Notes: generated from the letters alone by a model not told the origin. Shown: positions 46,754 through 55,662, numbered from the stretch's first letter. The stretch is 64,000 nt of DNA from Clostridium manihotivorum (GCF_004015185.1 NZ_CP025746.1:6217776-6281775), one strand, 5' to 3'. Numbers and translations are program-made.

Positions 46754-47665
46754 CTATACATATATTCCTTTACTTAAATACCTATCTCCTCTATCTGGGA
46801 AAACAGTGACTATATTGCCCTTGTCTACCTTTTCTGCAAGCTTAAGTGCCGCTGACAATGCTGCTCCTGACGAGCTACCAACTATTATTCCCTCTTTATG
46901 AGCAAGCTCTCTAACTAACCTAAAAGCTTCTTCATCATTAACCTTTATTATATCATCTACTAAATCCATATCCATAGTTTTCGGGATGAAATCATTGCCT
47001 ATCCCCTCTATATTATAACATCCTGCTGTGCCGCCTCCCATTGTTGAGCCCTCAGGATCAGCTAAAATGCCTTTTATCCTACTATCTTGCTCTTTAAGAT
47101 ATTTTGCTATACCAGTATAAGTGCCCCCGCTACCAGCTCCTGCAACAAAATAATCTATATTGCCCTCTAAGGCCTCATATATCTCTGGCCCTGTTGTTTC
47201 ATAATGAGCTAATGGATTATATATATTTTCAAACTGCTTTAAACTTATAGAATCCTCTATAGTAGCCAAAAGGTCCTCGGCCTTAGCTACAGCCCCAAGC
47301 ATCCCTAGCTCTCTAGGCGTATTTATAACCTTAGCACCTAATGCCCTCATAAGCATTTGTTTTTCTTCTGAAAACTTTGTTGGAACTACGAATATTATAT
47401 TATATCCTCTGTTTATTGCTGCTAGCGCAACCCCTAAGCCAGTATTGCCAGCTGTTGCTTCTATTATAGTATATCCTTCCTTCAGTGTTCCTTCATCTTC
47501 AGCAGCTTTTATCATATATTCGCCAATTCTATCTTTTACACTTCCACCAGGATTCCAATATTCTAGCTTAGCAAATATATTAACATCCTTCTTTAAGTTA
47601 AAGTGATTCAATTTAATAATAGGAGTATTCCCTATTAACTCCCTAATATCATCTATATATTTCAT
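46754..47665 (-). CDS. mccA: O-acetylserine-dependent cystathionine beta-synthase
   Basis: Pyridoxal-phosphate enzyme of the cysteine synthase family, about 304 residues. The cofactor lysine is in NPGGSVKDRIGEYM near residue 42 and the substrate loop is TAGNTGLGVA near residue 70. In this operon it combines homocysteine with O-acetylserine to form cystathionine, which MccB then splits to cysteine. An in-frame start at 47710 exists, but the ATG at 47663-47665 has an AGAGG ribosome binding site and yields the typical N-terminus. Sequence alone hardly separates it from CysK; the operon decides the name. Confidence 0.85.
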   Translation of the reverse strand: MKYIDDIRELIGNTPIIKLNHFNLKKDVNIFAKLEYWNPGGSVKDRIGEYMIKAAEDEGTLKEGYTIIEATAGNTGLGVALAAINRGYNIIFVVPTKFSEEKQMLMRALGAKVINTPRELGMLGAVAKAEDLLATIEDSISLKQFENIYNPLAHYETTGPEIYEALEGNIDYFVAGAGSGGTYTGIAKYLKEQDSRIKGILADPEGSTMGGGTAGCYNIEGIGNDFIPKTMDMDLVDDIIKVNDEEAFRLVRELAHKEGIIVGSSSGAALSAALKLAEKVDKGNIVTVFPDRGDRYLSKGIYV

Positions 47666-47698
47666 ACCTCTCACCTTCTCAATTTCATCAATAAGTCT

Positions 47699-47770
47699 TA
47701 ATAAGCTCATTAAAGCATAAGATGACTAACTACTTAATTAATTTCAATACTCAATCTTAATATAGCCTAG
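47699..47770. repeat. Repeat family B, partial copy B4
   Basis: AAGCTCATTAAAGCATAAGATGACTAAC, then ACTTAATTAATTTCAATAC and TTAATATAGCCTA, reproduce the right arm of B1/B2 with about one change in six. The left arm is absent. It sits in the mccB-mccA intercistronic gap inside an operon. Confidence 0.6.
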
Positions 47771-47781
47771 AATTACTACTG

Positions 47782-48927
47782 CTATATTCTTGATTTATCT
47801 AATGCATTTTGTATATCTTTAATTAGATCCTCTTCGCTTTCTATTCCTATTGAAAGTCTAATTAGATTATCAACTATTCCAACATTTTGTCTTATCTCAT
47901 AAGGTATAGATCCATGTGTCATAGATGCTGGGTGGCAAACTAGGGATTCTACTCCACCAAGGCTTTCTCCAAAAGTTACTACCTCTAAAGATTCTACAAA
48001 CTTCTTATAATCATAGCTATCTTTAAGGACAAAGGATATTACTCCTCCAAAGCCACTTGCTTGCCTTTTATGAGTATCATGTCCAGAATGGCTTTCAAGT
48101 CCTGGATAGTACACCTTCTCTATTTCTTCTCTACCATTTAAATATCTAGCTATAACATCAGCATTTTTATTATGTCTATCCATTCTCACAGCTAAAGTTT
48201 TTATTCCTCTTATTAATAAGAATGAATCAAAAGGAGCTAAAACGCCGCCTGTAGAATTCTGAATGAAGTGAAGTCTTTCACTTAGCTCAGAATTATTTAC
48301 TACAACAAGTCCCGCTACTAGATCACTATGACCACCTAAATATTTAGTTGCACTATGAACTACTATATCTGCTCCTAACTCAATTGGTCTTTGAAGATAA
48401 GGTGTCATAAAAGTATTGTCTACAACTGTTAATATAGACTTTTCCTTAGCTATTTTTGAAACAGCTTGTATATCAGTAATATCCATAAGAGGATTAGTGG
48501 GTGTCTCTATGAATATAGCCTTAACTTTATCATCTATACTCGCCCTAACTTCTTCAAGATCTGTAGTATTAACTATGCCATAGGATATATCAAAATTCTT
48601 AAACACCTTATCTAATACTCTGAAGGTACCGCCATAAAGGTTATTTGATATCAATAGTTTATCTCCTGACTTAAATAGAGATACCACTGCGGTTATTGCT
48701 GCCATTCCTGAAGCAAAAGCATATCCTGCATAACCTCTTTCTAGTTCAGCAATTAACTTTTCTACCGCTTCTCTTGTAGGATTTCCTGTTCTCGAATATT
48801 CATATCCTTTATTTACCCCAAAACCTGGCTGCTTATATGTGGAAGTCTGAAATATAGGTACATTAACCGCTCCTGTTCTTTCATCTCCATCTATTCCTCC
48901 GTGTATAAGTAATGATTCAAAATTCAT
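47782..48927 (-). CDS. mccB: Cystathionine gamma-lyase
   Basis: Trans-sulfuration enzyme of 381 residues with pyridoxal phosphate on Lys in SATKYLGGHSD near residue 197. YEYSRTGNPTR near residue 43 and ASGMAAI near residue 75 also fit the Cys/Met metabolism family. It converts cystathionine into cysteine, 2-oxobutyrate and ammonia. It is the middle gene of ubiG-mccB-mccA. Alone it could be read as O-acetylhomoserine lyase or cystathionine gamma-synthase; the operon makes the lyase most likely. Confidence 0.87.
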   Translation of the reverse strand: MNFESLLIHGGIDGDERTGAVNVPIFQTSTYKQPGFGVNKGYEYSRTGNPTREAVEKLIAELERGYAGYAFASGMAAITAVVSLFKSGDKLLISNNLYGGTFRVLDKVFKNFDISYGIVNTTDLEEVRASIDDKVKAIFIETPTNPLMDITDIQAVSKIAKEKSILTVVDNTFMTPYLQRPIELGADIVVHSATKYLGGHSDLVAGLVVVNNSELSERLHFIQNSTGGVLAPFDSFLLIRGIKTLAVRMDRHNKNADVIARYLNGREEIEKVYYPGLESHSGHDTHKRQASGFGGVISFVLKDSYDYKKFVESLEVVTFGESLGGVESLVCHPASMTHGSIPYEIRQNVGIVDNLIRLSIGIESEEDLIKDIQNALDKSRI

Positions 48928-49027
48928 ATGCTTTTCCTCCTAATATTTAAGTTTATATCTGTTACAATTCTATTTATATATACAATTACTTCTGAACTAT
49001 AAAGTTCTATACGTTAAAATAATCTTT

Positions 49028-49083
49028 TATGAATCACCTCATAAAATTCTATAAGCACTAAAATCCTTAATGAAGTGATTCAT
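49028..49083. repeat. Palindromic element D2
   Basis: ATGAATCACCTCAT pairs with ATGAAGTGATTCAT (two mismatches) around about 28 nt. The arms resemble those of D1 in repeat B3. It lies between ubiG and mccB and could be an intercistronic hairpin that lowers or stabilises part of the message. Confidence 0.45.
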
Positions 49084-49091
49084 ATTTAAAT

Positions 49092-49718
49092 TTATCTTTT
49101 TACTGCTGTAGCCATAAATATTCCTGGATTAGTAAATTCACCTTTACTTGAATATCCCTCACATCGTAATCCAGTGTCTATGACACTTATATCTGTAAAT
49201 CCAGCATTGCTTAACCACTGTTTTATCTGCTCTTCTGAGAAACCAAGCCATTCATCAAACATTTCTTCCTTTGCCCACTCACCATCATGTTGATATACAT
49301 CTGATATTAAAACCGTTCCGTTTAGCTTTAATACTCTGTACATTTCTTTAATCGCTTTTTCAGCATCAACAATATGATGCAAAGCCATATTAATAAATAC
49401 ACCGTCTATAGAATCATCAAACAAAGCTAAATCATCAAGAGATGACTTTATAGGATATATATTTTTTAGTCCTTTACTATTCGCAGAACCCTTAAGTTCT
49501 CTTAGCATGTTGTAAGATCTATCTAAAGAAAACACCATAGCTGATTTTTCCGCAAGGCCCAAAGATACGAATCCAGTTCCACATCCTAAATCAGCCACTA
49601 CCTTACCTTTTATATCAAATTTAGATACTATTCTATCTCTTACCTCATCTTTAAAATACTCACTTCTCATAGTATTCCACTTATTTGCTATACTATCAAA
49701 ATACTGATTAGAATTCAT
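49092..49718 (-). CDS. ubiG: SAM-dependent methyltransferase (UbiG-like, first gene of mcc operon)
   Basis: Class I methyltransferase of about 208 residues with the SAM-binding motif VADLGCGTGFVSLGL near residue 45 and the LNGTVLISDVY strand later. The frame extends to a TTG at 49736 but that codon is part of the AAAGGAGAG ribosome binding site, so the ATG at 49716-49718 is the start. Firmicutes of this type do not need ubiquinone, so the symbol only follows the clostridial ubiG-mccB-mccA naming. The substrate is unknown; a role in the SAM cycle is inferred from the operon. Confidence 0.85.
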   Translation of the reverse strand: MNSNQYFDSIANKWNTMRSEYFKDEVRDRIVSKFDIKGKVVADLGCGTGFVSLGLAEKSAMVFSLDRSYNMLRELKGSANSKGLKNIYPIKSSLDDLALFDDSIDGVFINMALHHIVDAEKAIKEMYRVLKLNGTVLISDVYQHDGEWAKEEMFDEWLGFSEEQIKQWLSNAGFTDISVIDTGLRCEGYSSKGEFTNPGIFMATAVKR

Positions 49719-49795
49719 AATATTCTCTCCTTTCAAAATAAAAGTATTATTTAGACAATTAAAATTGTAATATTATTCAATAATAGAATTACTCT

Positions 49796-49897
49796 ATAGG
49801 TATCCAACTTCAACTATTAATTTATATATGCCCCATAATTCTCAGAAGCCCGTATTATCGAACGTACATAAATTAAGTTTTCGTAAAGTATACCTAT
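49796..49897. repeat. Palindromic repeat family A, copy A3
   Basis: This 102-nt copy has ends ATAGGTATCC / GTATACCTAT and is very close to A2 (shared AACTTCAACTATTAATTTATATATGCCC and ACATAAATTAAGTTTTCGTAAAG). It lies inside the ubiG leader, between the T-box terminator and the ubiG ribosome binding site, so any transcript that escapes the T-box also carries it. Confidence 0.75.
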
Positions 49898-49943
49898 CAT
49901 AGGAAATTCAGAATAATAGAATGGTTCTAATATTAAGATAAAA

Positions 49944-50257
49944 TAAAAAACTCCTACCTCTAATATATAGAGGCAGAAGTTATATTCCGCGATTCCACTC
50001 TAATTAACCCTAATTATTCAAAAGAAAATAAGGTTATCTCATAATTTAGGTACACTTATAATCCTATACCCTAACGCTGTAACAGGCGTACCTGCTGCCG
50101 TCTACTATAATTCGAGGCAGTGCTCAAAGATGCATTCACATAAGTTTTACTAAAAATCTCTTTCAGCCAATGGAGATTTATCTCTGATAGCTATGCTTAT
50201 GCTACTATTTCTTATCATAGCGCTATTCCTATCTTTCCTATCAACTTTCTAGGTTAT
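49944..50257 (-). ncRNA. T-box riboswitch, specifier TGC (cysteine)
   Basis: On the minus strand the conserved T-box core AGAGTGGAATCGCGG lies at 49987-50001, followed by the terminator hairpin CCTCTATATATTAGAGG with a U-run (49944-49982). Upstream, stem I includes an AATCTC/AGAGATT apical hairpin and a specifier region GAATGCA, giving TGC at 50132-50134, a cysteine codon. Uncharged tRNA-Cys should stop termination and switch on ubiG-mccB-mccA, which makes cysteine. The regulator matches the product of the operon. Confidence 0.93.
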
Positions 50258-50263
50258 ACTATA

Positions 50264-50292
50264 ATAATATGCTGAACTTAAAAATTTGTCAA
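50264..50292 (-). promoter_or_regulatory. Promoter of the T-box operon
   Basis: TTGACA (50287-50292) and TATTAT (50264-50269) on the minus strand are 17 nt apart. The transcript would begin just before the T-box stem I. Confidence 0.75.
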
Positions 50293-50346
50293 CAAAAAAA
50301 TATACTTTTTTTACTATTAATTTTAGCACTTAACTTTAACAATAAC

Positions 50347-52842
50347 TTAATTCTTACTAAGATATTGATCACCAAACAGTAGATCATATTGTATTAATTT
50401 ATAATCTTTTACAGCCTCTTCATTTTGAATATTTCTACTGTTTATATGATTTTGTAAATAAGGATGAGTTTTTCTTACTTCATCTAATATATTAAAATAA
50501 ACGGGATATGAAACCTTGGATTCTTTTAGTATATGTAATGATAACTGAGCTGGAGATATTATTGGTTCTATATTAGATATAGATTTATAGTTAGACCAAG
50601 CTGCTAAAGGAGTTGTATAAGAATTAATATCCGCTTCTATTCTCTCCTTATCTTTAAAATAATTTAGTGCATTGTACACATCATAATTACCAGCAGGACT
50701 ACCTAACCTTGGAAGATGATCTCCAAAATAATATACTAGTGTTGGTCTTCCACATTCCTTTAAGCTACTAATTAATCTTCCAAAAGCTTGGTCTGCATCA
50801 TATATACCAGATGCATAATTACTTATAACAGAAAGTTCAGTTTCATTTAATTTATCTGAATATGTGTTTACCTCTAGCTTATCGTATTCCTTATAATAAG
50901 GGTCGTGATTTTGCATAGTTACCGCAAAGATAAACTTAGGTCTATCTCCATCATTAAGCTGTTTTAATATCTTATCCACTAATTTATCGTCAGAAACATT
51001 AGTACCTTTGCAGTCATTATTTTTATCAAACCCCTCTATGTCTATAAATTTTTTAAACCCGAAATATTTATATACCTTATCTCTATTATAAAAGGTTCCA
51101 TCATTAGGATGAATTGCTATAGTTTCATAATCATTTCTATCAAAAACTGTGGCTATACTAGGAGTGGTTCTCCTAAGATACACATTGTATGGCATCACAC
51201 CTGGACTTGTAAAGTAATTCGACAGCCCAGTTAAAGCCTCAAACTCAACATTCGCAGTACCTCCCCCAAATACTGGAGATAATATATTTCCTTTTTCATT
51301 GGCTCTTATATTTCCCATTATATCTTTATCAAACTTAACTCCATTAAGCCTTGTAGGATCCCAAAAACTTTCGCTCATTATAAGTACAACATTTGGCTTT
51401 GTATCAATATCTGATAGAACCTCTACTTCCTTGTGGTTATTAAGCTTATTAACTATATTATCTATCTTTTCCTTGGAGTATTCCTCAGGCTTATCTGCTA
51501 AGTAATTTTTATAGTCGCTCATCAAAAAATAATTTTCTAAAAAAATCCCATTTTGTAAGGTATCCTGCTTTCCAATATACCAGGACTTACCTAGTCCTAA
51601 ATCAACTAAACTCTTGGTGTAGCTTAAATAATAAATACTACATCCTGTCACAATAACAGAGAGCATAATCATAACAAAATCAGGCTTAGGCATAAAGAGT
51701 AACATGATTTTCTTTCTAAACTTAATAATTATAAGTAAAGAGAGTACTATAGCAATAGCCATAAATATCATAATCCTATAATCAATGTACCTAGCTCCAA
51801 TCATATAAGCATCTTTAATCAAATATATATCCCAGGGATAAAATGGCTCATCAAAATACTTCAATTTAATAAAATTAGCTATTAAAAATGCACATGAAAA
51901 GAAATAAAACAATAATCTTCCAAGATTTGCTCCTATTAAAGAGATTAACAACATATTTATAACAATTAGAACTAGCATATTTATTAATTGTCTCATATCA
52001 AAAAACTTTGCAATATCATAGATTAATTGATTCTTTAATATACAATCTCCAGAATAAGCTATAAGTGTTATTAATATTAATGTAGTATTTAGATTTAAGA
52101 CAACATTCTTCCTAAAAGTTCTACTGTGTAATGAACTGGCTTGCTTACCTCTTTTTACAATCACGCCTAATAACCTGTATAATAAATACCCAACAGACAT
52201 AGCTACAATTGCTGAATAAATATATACAAAAAGCGCTACTAATGATGTCTTGACATCATTAGTTAAGATGTTAAGTACTAAAACTCCTTTACCGCTACTA
52301 AAAACATCTTCTAATCTTGAAATTTTATCTAATATAAAAGCATTTATGGGGATACTAATCCCTATTAATAAATCTTGTTTTAAATTGCCATAGGTAGAGC
52401 TTTCTCTAGACATATAGCCAACTAGATAAATTGGATAAAACAATACTACAAATAGATCTAAATCTATCCATGCCTTATCTAATAGAAATATTCCTGATAC
52501 TCCAATCACATACAAAATCAAAAAAATATATTTATTTTTGATTAATAGCCTTGTCAATACATACCAAGCAACGCATGATAAAAATAGTACATTTAACAAG
52601 TACGCATTAGATCTTATATTAAAATTAATAAACGCTAAGTTTATTATTGATATAATTAATACTGATTTAATATTTATCGACGCTTTCAATATACCAAGGC
52701 AAAATACAATTCCCATTTCAACGACTAATAGATATACTCCTGTTAAAACATCATTATATTGCGAAACATTCAACAATGAAGCTCCCACAAGTAGAGATAT
52801 TATTAATATGGTATTTATGTTTTTTCTTATGTACCTTAACAT
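50347..52842 (-). CDS. LtaS-like membrane protein with sulfatase-fold domain
   Basis: An 831-residue polytopic protein. The N-terminal half (about residues 1-410) holds many hydrophobic segments, far more than the five of ordinary LtaS. The C-terminal half is an alkaline-phosphatase/sulfatase-fold domain with VLIMSESFWD near 489, the nucleophile Thr in GGGTANVEFE near 528 and FGDHLPRLG near 710. Such proteins transfer phosphoglycerol or phosphoethanolamine to envelope glycopolymers on the outer membrane face. It is a single gene, so the acceptor (lipoteichoic acid or another surface glycan) cannot be told. The ATG follows GGAGGG. Confidence 0.87.
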   Translation of the reverse strand: MLRYIRKNINTILIISLLVGASLLNVSQYNDVLTGVYLLVVEMGIVFCLGILKASINIKSVLIISIINLAFINFNIRSNAYLLNVLFLSCVAWYVLTRLLIKNKYIFLILYVIGVSGIFLLDKAWIDLDLFVVLFYPIYLVGYMSRESSTYGNLKQDLLIGISIPINAFILDKISRLEDVFSSGKGVLVLNILTNDVKTSLVALFVYIYSAIVAMSVGYLLYRLLGVIVKRGKQASSLHSRTFRKNVVLNLNTTLILITLIAYSGDCILKNQLIYDIAKFFDMRQLINMLVLIVINMLLISLIGANLGRLLFYFFSCAFLIANFIKLKYFDEPFYPWDIYLIKDAYMIGARYIDYRIMIFMAIAIVLSLLIIIKFRKKIMLLFMPKPDFVMIMLSVIVTGCSIYYLSYTKSLVDLGLGKSWYIGKQDTLQNGIFLENYFLMSDYKNYLADKPEEYSKEKIDNIVNKLNNHKEVEVLSDIDTKPNVVLIMSESFWDPTRLNGVKFDKDIMGNIRANEKGNILSPVFGGGTANVEFEALTGLSNYFTSPGVMPYNVYLRRTTPSIATVFDRNDYETIAIHPNDGTFYNRDKVYKYFGFKKFIDIEGFDKNNDCKGTNVSDDKLVDKILKQLNDGDRPKFIFAVTMQNHDPYYKEYDKLEVNTYSDKLNETELSVISNYASGIYDADQAFGRLISSLKECGRPTLVYYFGDHLPRLGSPAGNYDVYNALNYFKDKERIEADINSYTTPLAAWSNYKSISNIEPIISPAQLSLHILKESKVSYPVYFNILDEVRKTHPYLQNHINSRNIQNEEAVKDYKLIQYDLLFGDQYLSKN

Positions 52843-52915
52843 TGCAAAGTATCCCTCCTAGGAAATTCTCTGTAATTAAGATACCCAACAATGACATAAA
52901 TATCCGTATGCCAAT

Positions 52916-52956
52916 AAAAAAGGTTACTGAAGCGATTTTCTTCAGTAACCTTTTTT
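52916..52956. terminator. Bidirectional hairpin terminator (start of repeat C3)
   Basis: AAAAAAGGTTACTGAA pairs perfectly with TTCAGTAACCTTTTTT. It lies upstream of the LtaS-like gene and has no obvious plus-strand gene to serve, so it may have come with repeat C. Confidence 0.65.
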
Positions 52957-53100
52957 GCACATCTGCCTTTCTGAATGTATATGAGCAAAATCTAGCAGGC
53001 GAATATGATTTATTTTTTTACTATTTATTCTAAATAGTATCTCTAACCCCTCGATATTGCTAGATTTAGATATTAAAAAATTATATACTTTCCTAGATAG
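52957..53100. repeat. Repeat family C, longest copy C3
   Basis: After the hairpin come CATCTGCCTTTCTGAATGTATATGAG, CTAGCAGGCGA, TTTTTTTACTATTTATTCTAAATA and ATATACTTTCCTAGATAGC. The first half matches C2 and the second half matches C4, so this copy shows the full unit of about 185 nt including the hairpin. Confidence 0.65.
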
Positions 53101-53103
53101 CAA

Positions 53104-53142
53104 AAAAGGTAAGGTTTGTATTACTGTTAAACCTTACCTTTA
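53104..53142 (-). terminator. Terminator that starts inside the lipoprotein gene
   Basis: AAAGGTAAGGTTT and AAACCTTACCTTT form a perfect stem. Its 5' arm contains the last codons and the TAA of the lipoprotein gene, so coding and termination signals overlap. Confidence 0.85.
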
Positions 53143-53555
53143 CTATTAAGCATATTCTTTATAAAATCGTTATACTGAGGTTGCGAAATCATATAGCTTT
53201 TTTCACCAGAGAATAATATATATCCATCTCTACAAGGGCACATGCTAAAACAGTTTTTAGACTTTAAATACACGTCTAGTGTATCCGTAACCCCTTTAGG
53301 ATTAGGACCATCGTACTGCTGCACTTCATCTCCTGAAGTATTAATAATTTTAACCAAAGCTTGTACCTCATCCTTAGATAAAACTCTAGTACTTACACCA
53401 GTATAAGACAATTCTACTTTATCTATTTTATCCATAGTAATATTCTTAATCTTAATAAAATCCATTTCTTTTTCTTTTGAATTACATCCTAGTAAATTGC
53501 ATGAAATTACAATCAACATTAAAATAATAATAGCTTTGAATCTTCCATTTTTCAA
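53127..53555 (-). CDS. Small lipoprotein of unknown function (142 aa)
   Basis: A signal peptide ends in the lipobox LLGC (Cys at residue 24), so the protein should be anchored to the outer face of the membrane. The remaining 118 residues include CFSMCPCRD near residue 102, a cluster of three cysteines unusual for a secreted protein in an anaerobe. The end KGKV is encoded inside the terminator stem. No family is recognised. It is monocistronic. Confidence 0.7.
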   Translation of the reverse strand: MKNGRFKAIIILMLIVISCNLLGCNSKEKEMDFIKIKNITMDKIDKVELSYTGVSTRVLSKDEVQALVKIINTSGDEVQQYDGPNPKGVTDTLDVYLKSKNCFSMCPCRDGYILFSGEKSYMISQPQYNDFIKNMLNSKGKV

Positions 53556-53660
53556 ATTTAATCACCACACAAAAAGCACTTCAATTATAGTACGGTTAAT
53601 AATTCAAATAGTGACACAAGTTATTAATTATTAAGGTATAATTTTGTACTACAGTAATTA

Positions 53661-53987
53661 TTAATAAACTAATCCAAGTATTATTACTAGTGTCAAGAGA
53701 GCAAGTATAAATATAGAAGAATTCTTTCCAGCTCTAGCCCATAAATGTTCCTCGTACTTGTCACCAACATAATAAGCTAATACAACCATTAATAAAGTAT
53801 AGAACAGGGTGTAGTGTATTCCAGTATGTCCATCTGACCAAGCCTTTAGGCCTATGGAATCTAATATAAGGTCACCTATTACAATATTGTTACCAAAACT
53901 AAAAGATAGGATTATAGATAATATCAATATTAATGGAGAAAAGGTTCCTAATCCAACCTTTCTTTCTACCTTATCCAAATTACTCAC
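53661..53987 (-). CDS. Small membrane protein of unknown function (108 aa)
   Basis: Three hydrophobic segments (about residues 16-32, 60-76 and 89-107) are joined by short loops. The loop GLKAWSDGHTGIHYT between the first and second segments has a polar, histidine-containing character. The predicted start MSNLDKVERKVG gives a charged cytoplasmic end. The ribosome binding site (AAGAAGCGGGTG) is fair. The family is unrecognised; the coding call rests on the membrane pattern and open length. Confidence 0.6.
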   Translation of the reverse strand: MSNLDKVERKVGLGTFSPLILILSIILSFSFGNNIVIGDLILDSIGLKAWSDGHTGIHYTLFYTLLMVVLAYYVGDKYEEHLWARAGKNSSIFILALLTLVIILGLVY

Positions 53988-54278
53988 CCGCTTCTTTAGT
54001 GGTATTTAACTATGAACTTTATATAGCGATATACCTAAAGTTTATAATACAAATGTAAGTCCTTGCAATTTTAACATTATTAATTTTATATAATTATTAC
54101 TACTTACACTATTATTACCCAAAACCAATTTAATATGCCTTCTTATAGTCTTAAGTTTACATCCAAAACTCTCTTATATGATTACTATTTAACCTAATAA
54201 TATATATTTATATTTCATTCTAACTCCATAATATATTTCTCTAATCGTTAATCTAAAATTTAATGATAAACTATAAAT

Positions 54279-54617
54279 CTACTCCCAGGTATCCCATACC
54301 TTTGGTTCATATCCTACCGTAGCCTGCTTACCATTTCTCACTATTGGGGTCCGATATAGACTAGGGTTCTTTAATAGGATTTCTTCTTTAACGCTATTAT
54401 TTATTATATGCTGAAGGTTTGATTTCTCATACTCTTTAGAATCCTTATTTATTAAGTTATTAAGTCCAACAGAGTTTTTAACACTTTCCAGTTCTCGTTT
54501 TCCTAATCCAACCACATTTAAGTCTATGAATTGAAATTTTATCTTTCTTTCCTTAAAGTATCTTTCTGCTTTCTTTGTATCAAAACACTTTTTCACTCCG
54601 TATATTTGAATATTCAC
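54279..54617 (-). CDS. ArsC/Spx-family thioredoxin-fold protein
   Basis: A 112-residue thioredoxin-fold protein of the ArsC/Spx/YffB group. The N-terminal beta strand reads IQIYGVKKCFDTKKAERYF with a single cysteine at residue 11, and the family cis-proline loop is LYRTPIVRNGKQATVGYEP. The lone Cys with no CxxC partner excludes a canonical Spx. No ars genes are nearby, so arsenate reduction is unlikely to be its main role. It is alone on the minus strand. Confidence 0.85.
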   Translation of the reverse strand: MNIQIYGVKKCFDTKKAERYFKERKIKFQFIDLNVVGLGKRELESVKNSVGLNNLINKDSKEYEKSNLQHIINNSVKEEILLKNPSLYRTPIVRNGKQATVGYEPKVWDTWE

Positions 54618-54719
54618 GTAATTTTCCCCCGAATTGATTTTTTATATATGGATGTATCATCTCATACTAAAATTCACATTTATAAACTATCCTATCAGAA
54701 ACCAGAGGTGCTTTAAATT

Positions 54720-55217
54720 CTAATAAGTTTCTACTATTCTTCCACAAATTTCCTCTTGTATGCTATCATCTATTTTACTTATATTTCTTATCTTATAACC
54801 ATCGTTAATCCTTACATAAGTTACGCCAATTATATATTCTTCTAATATTCCTTTTTTATTTACAATCAATCTAACAGTCCCTACTGGATACTCTGTATTA
54901 TCTATTTTAACCTTAGTGCAAGCCTCTATCCTTACTCCATTAGCCCTCTGCCTTCTCAATCTACTAATCCATTTTATCTTCTTATTTTCCTTAGCTTCAA
55001 CTAAGTCTTGCTTGCTATTTTCCTTGTAATCCACAAATTTAAAAGCCTCATCATATTGTTCATTTATTATGTCATTAAAAAATTTTTCAGTTTTATATTG
55101 TAAGGTTTCCTTTTGGCTCTTTTTTAAAATTGGATATACTAAAGCCATAATAGATGTTAACATTAATATACTAATTACTATACTTCTACTAATCTTGAGC
55201 CTTTCATAAAGGTTCAC
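54720..55217 (-). CDS. Single-pass membrane protein of unknown function (165 aa)
   Basis: One hydrophobic segment near residues 13-31 is followed by an outside domain of about 130 residues with alternating charge (KKIKWISRLRRQRANG) and a beta-rich end. It resembles NTF2-like or DUF4829-type extracellular domains in general layout, but I cannot match it. The ribosome binding site AGGAGAG precedes the ATG. It is an isolated gene. Confidence 0.6.
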   Translation of the reverse strand: MNLYERLKISRSIVISILMLTSIMALVYPILKKSQKETLQYKTEKFFNDIINEQYDEAFKFVDYKENSKQDLVEAKENKKIKWISRLRRQRANGVRIEACTKVKIDNTEYPVGTVRLIVNKKGILEEYIIGVTYVRINDGYKIRNISKIDDSIQEEICGRIVETY

Positions 55218-55369
55218 ATTTATCTCTCCTAAAGTTTATTTTATAATTTTTGCATTTGTTTTATCTCCAAGTATATATGGATTATTTTCTTTATTTATAA
55301 TCTAAGAGTTACACTATTTTATCTTTATATCAAGATGAGTATCCATGCAAAATTAAATTATCAAAAAGT

Positions 55370-55407
55370 ACTTTCCATAAGGTCCTTACCTTATATTGTA
55401 AGTACTT
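55370..55407. other. Nested hairpin in the gap upstream of the membrane protein
   Basis: AAGTACTT lies at each end, and ATAAGGT-CCTT-ACCTTAT forms the inner stem. It is the only structured item I can see in the 55218-55660 gap, and could be an operator or short structured leader of the gene at 54720. Confidence 0.35.
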
Positions 55408-55662
55408 AACTGTTATTATACATTTAAACTTTTATCCTTTTAATTAATATTCCATATTAAATATTTTTTGTCAATATATATAATTTTTTTATCAAAATTT
55501 ATTATTTTCTACAACCATAACTTTTACAATCTAATATTCTTTTTGTTATTTTTCTTTCTGAAAATTAGTACCTTCCCATTATATTTTTTAATTGCTTTAC
55601 ATCTCATATGACATTTTAAAAGAATATACTATGTTTAATAATAAAATACATTACTATACAGC

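Noticed and set aside
46500..46760. S-box (SAM) riboswitch controlling an antisense RNA below mccA
   Set aside because: No GAGGGA/CCCTATGAAGCC-like core on either strand. Only a terminator hairpin is present.
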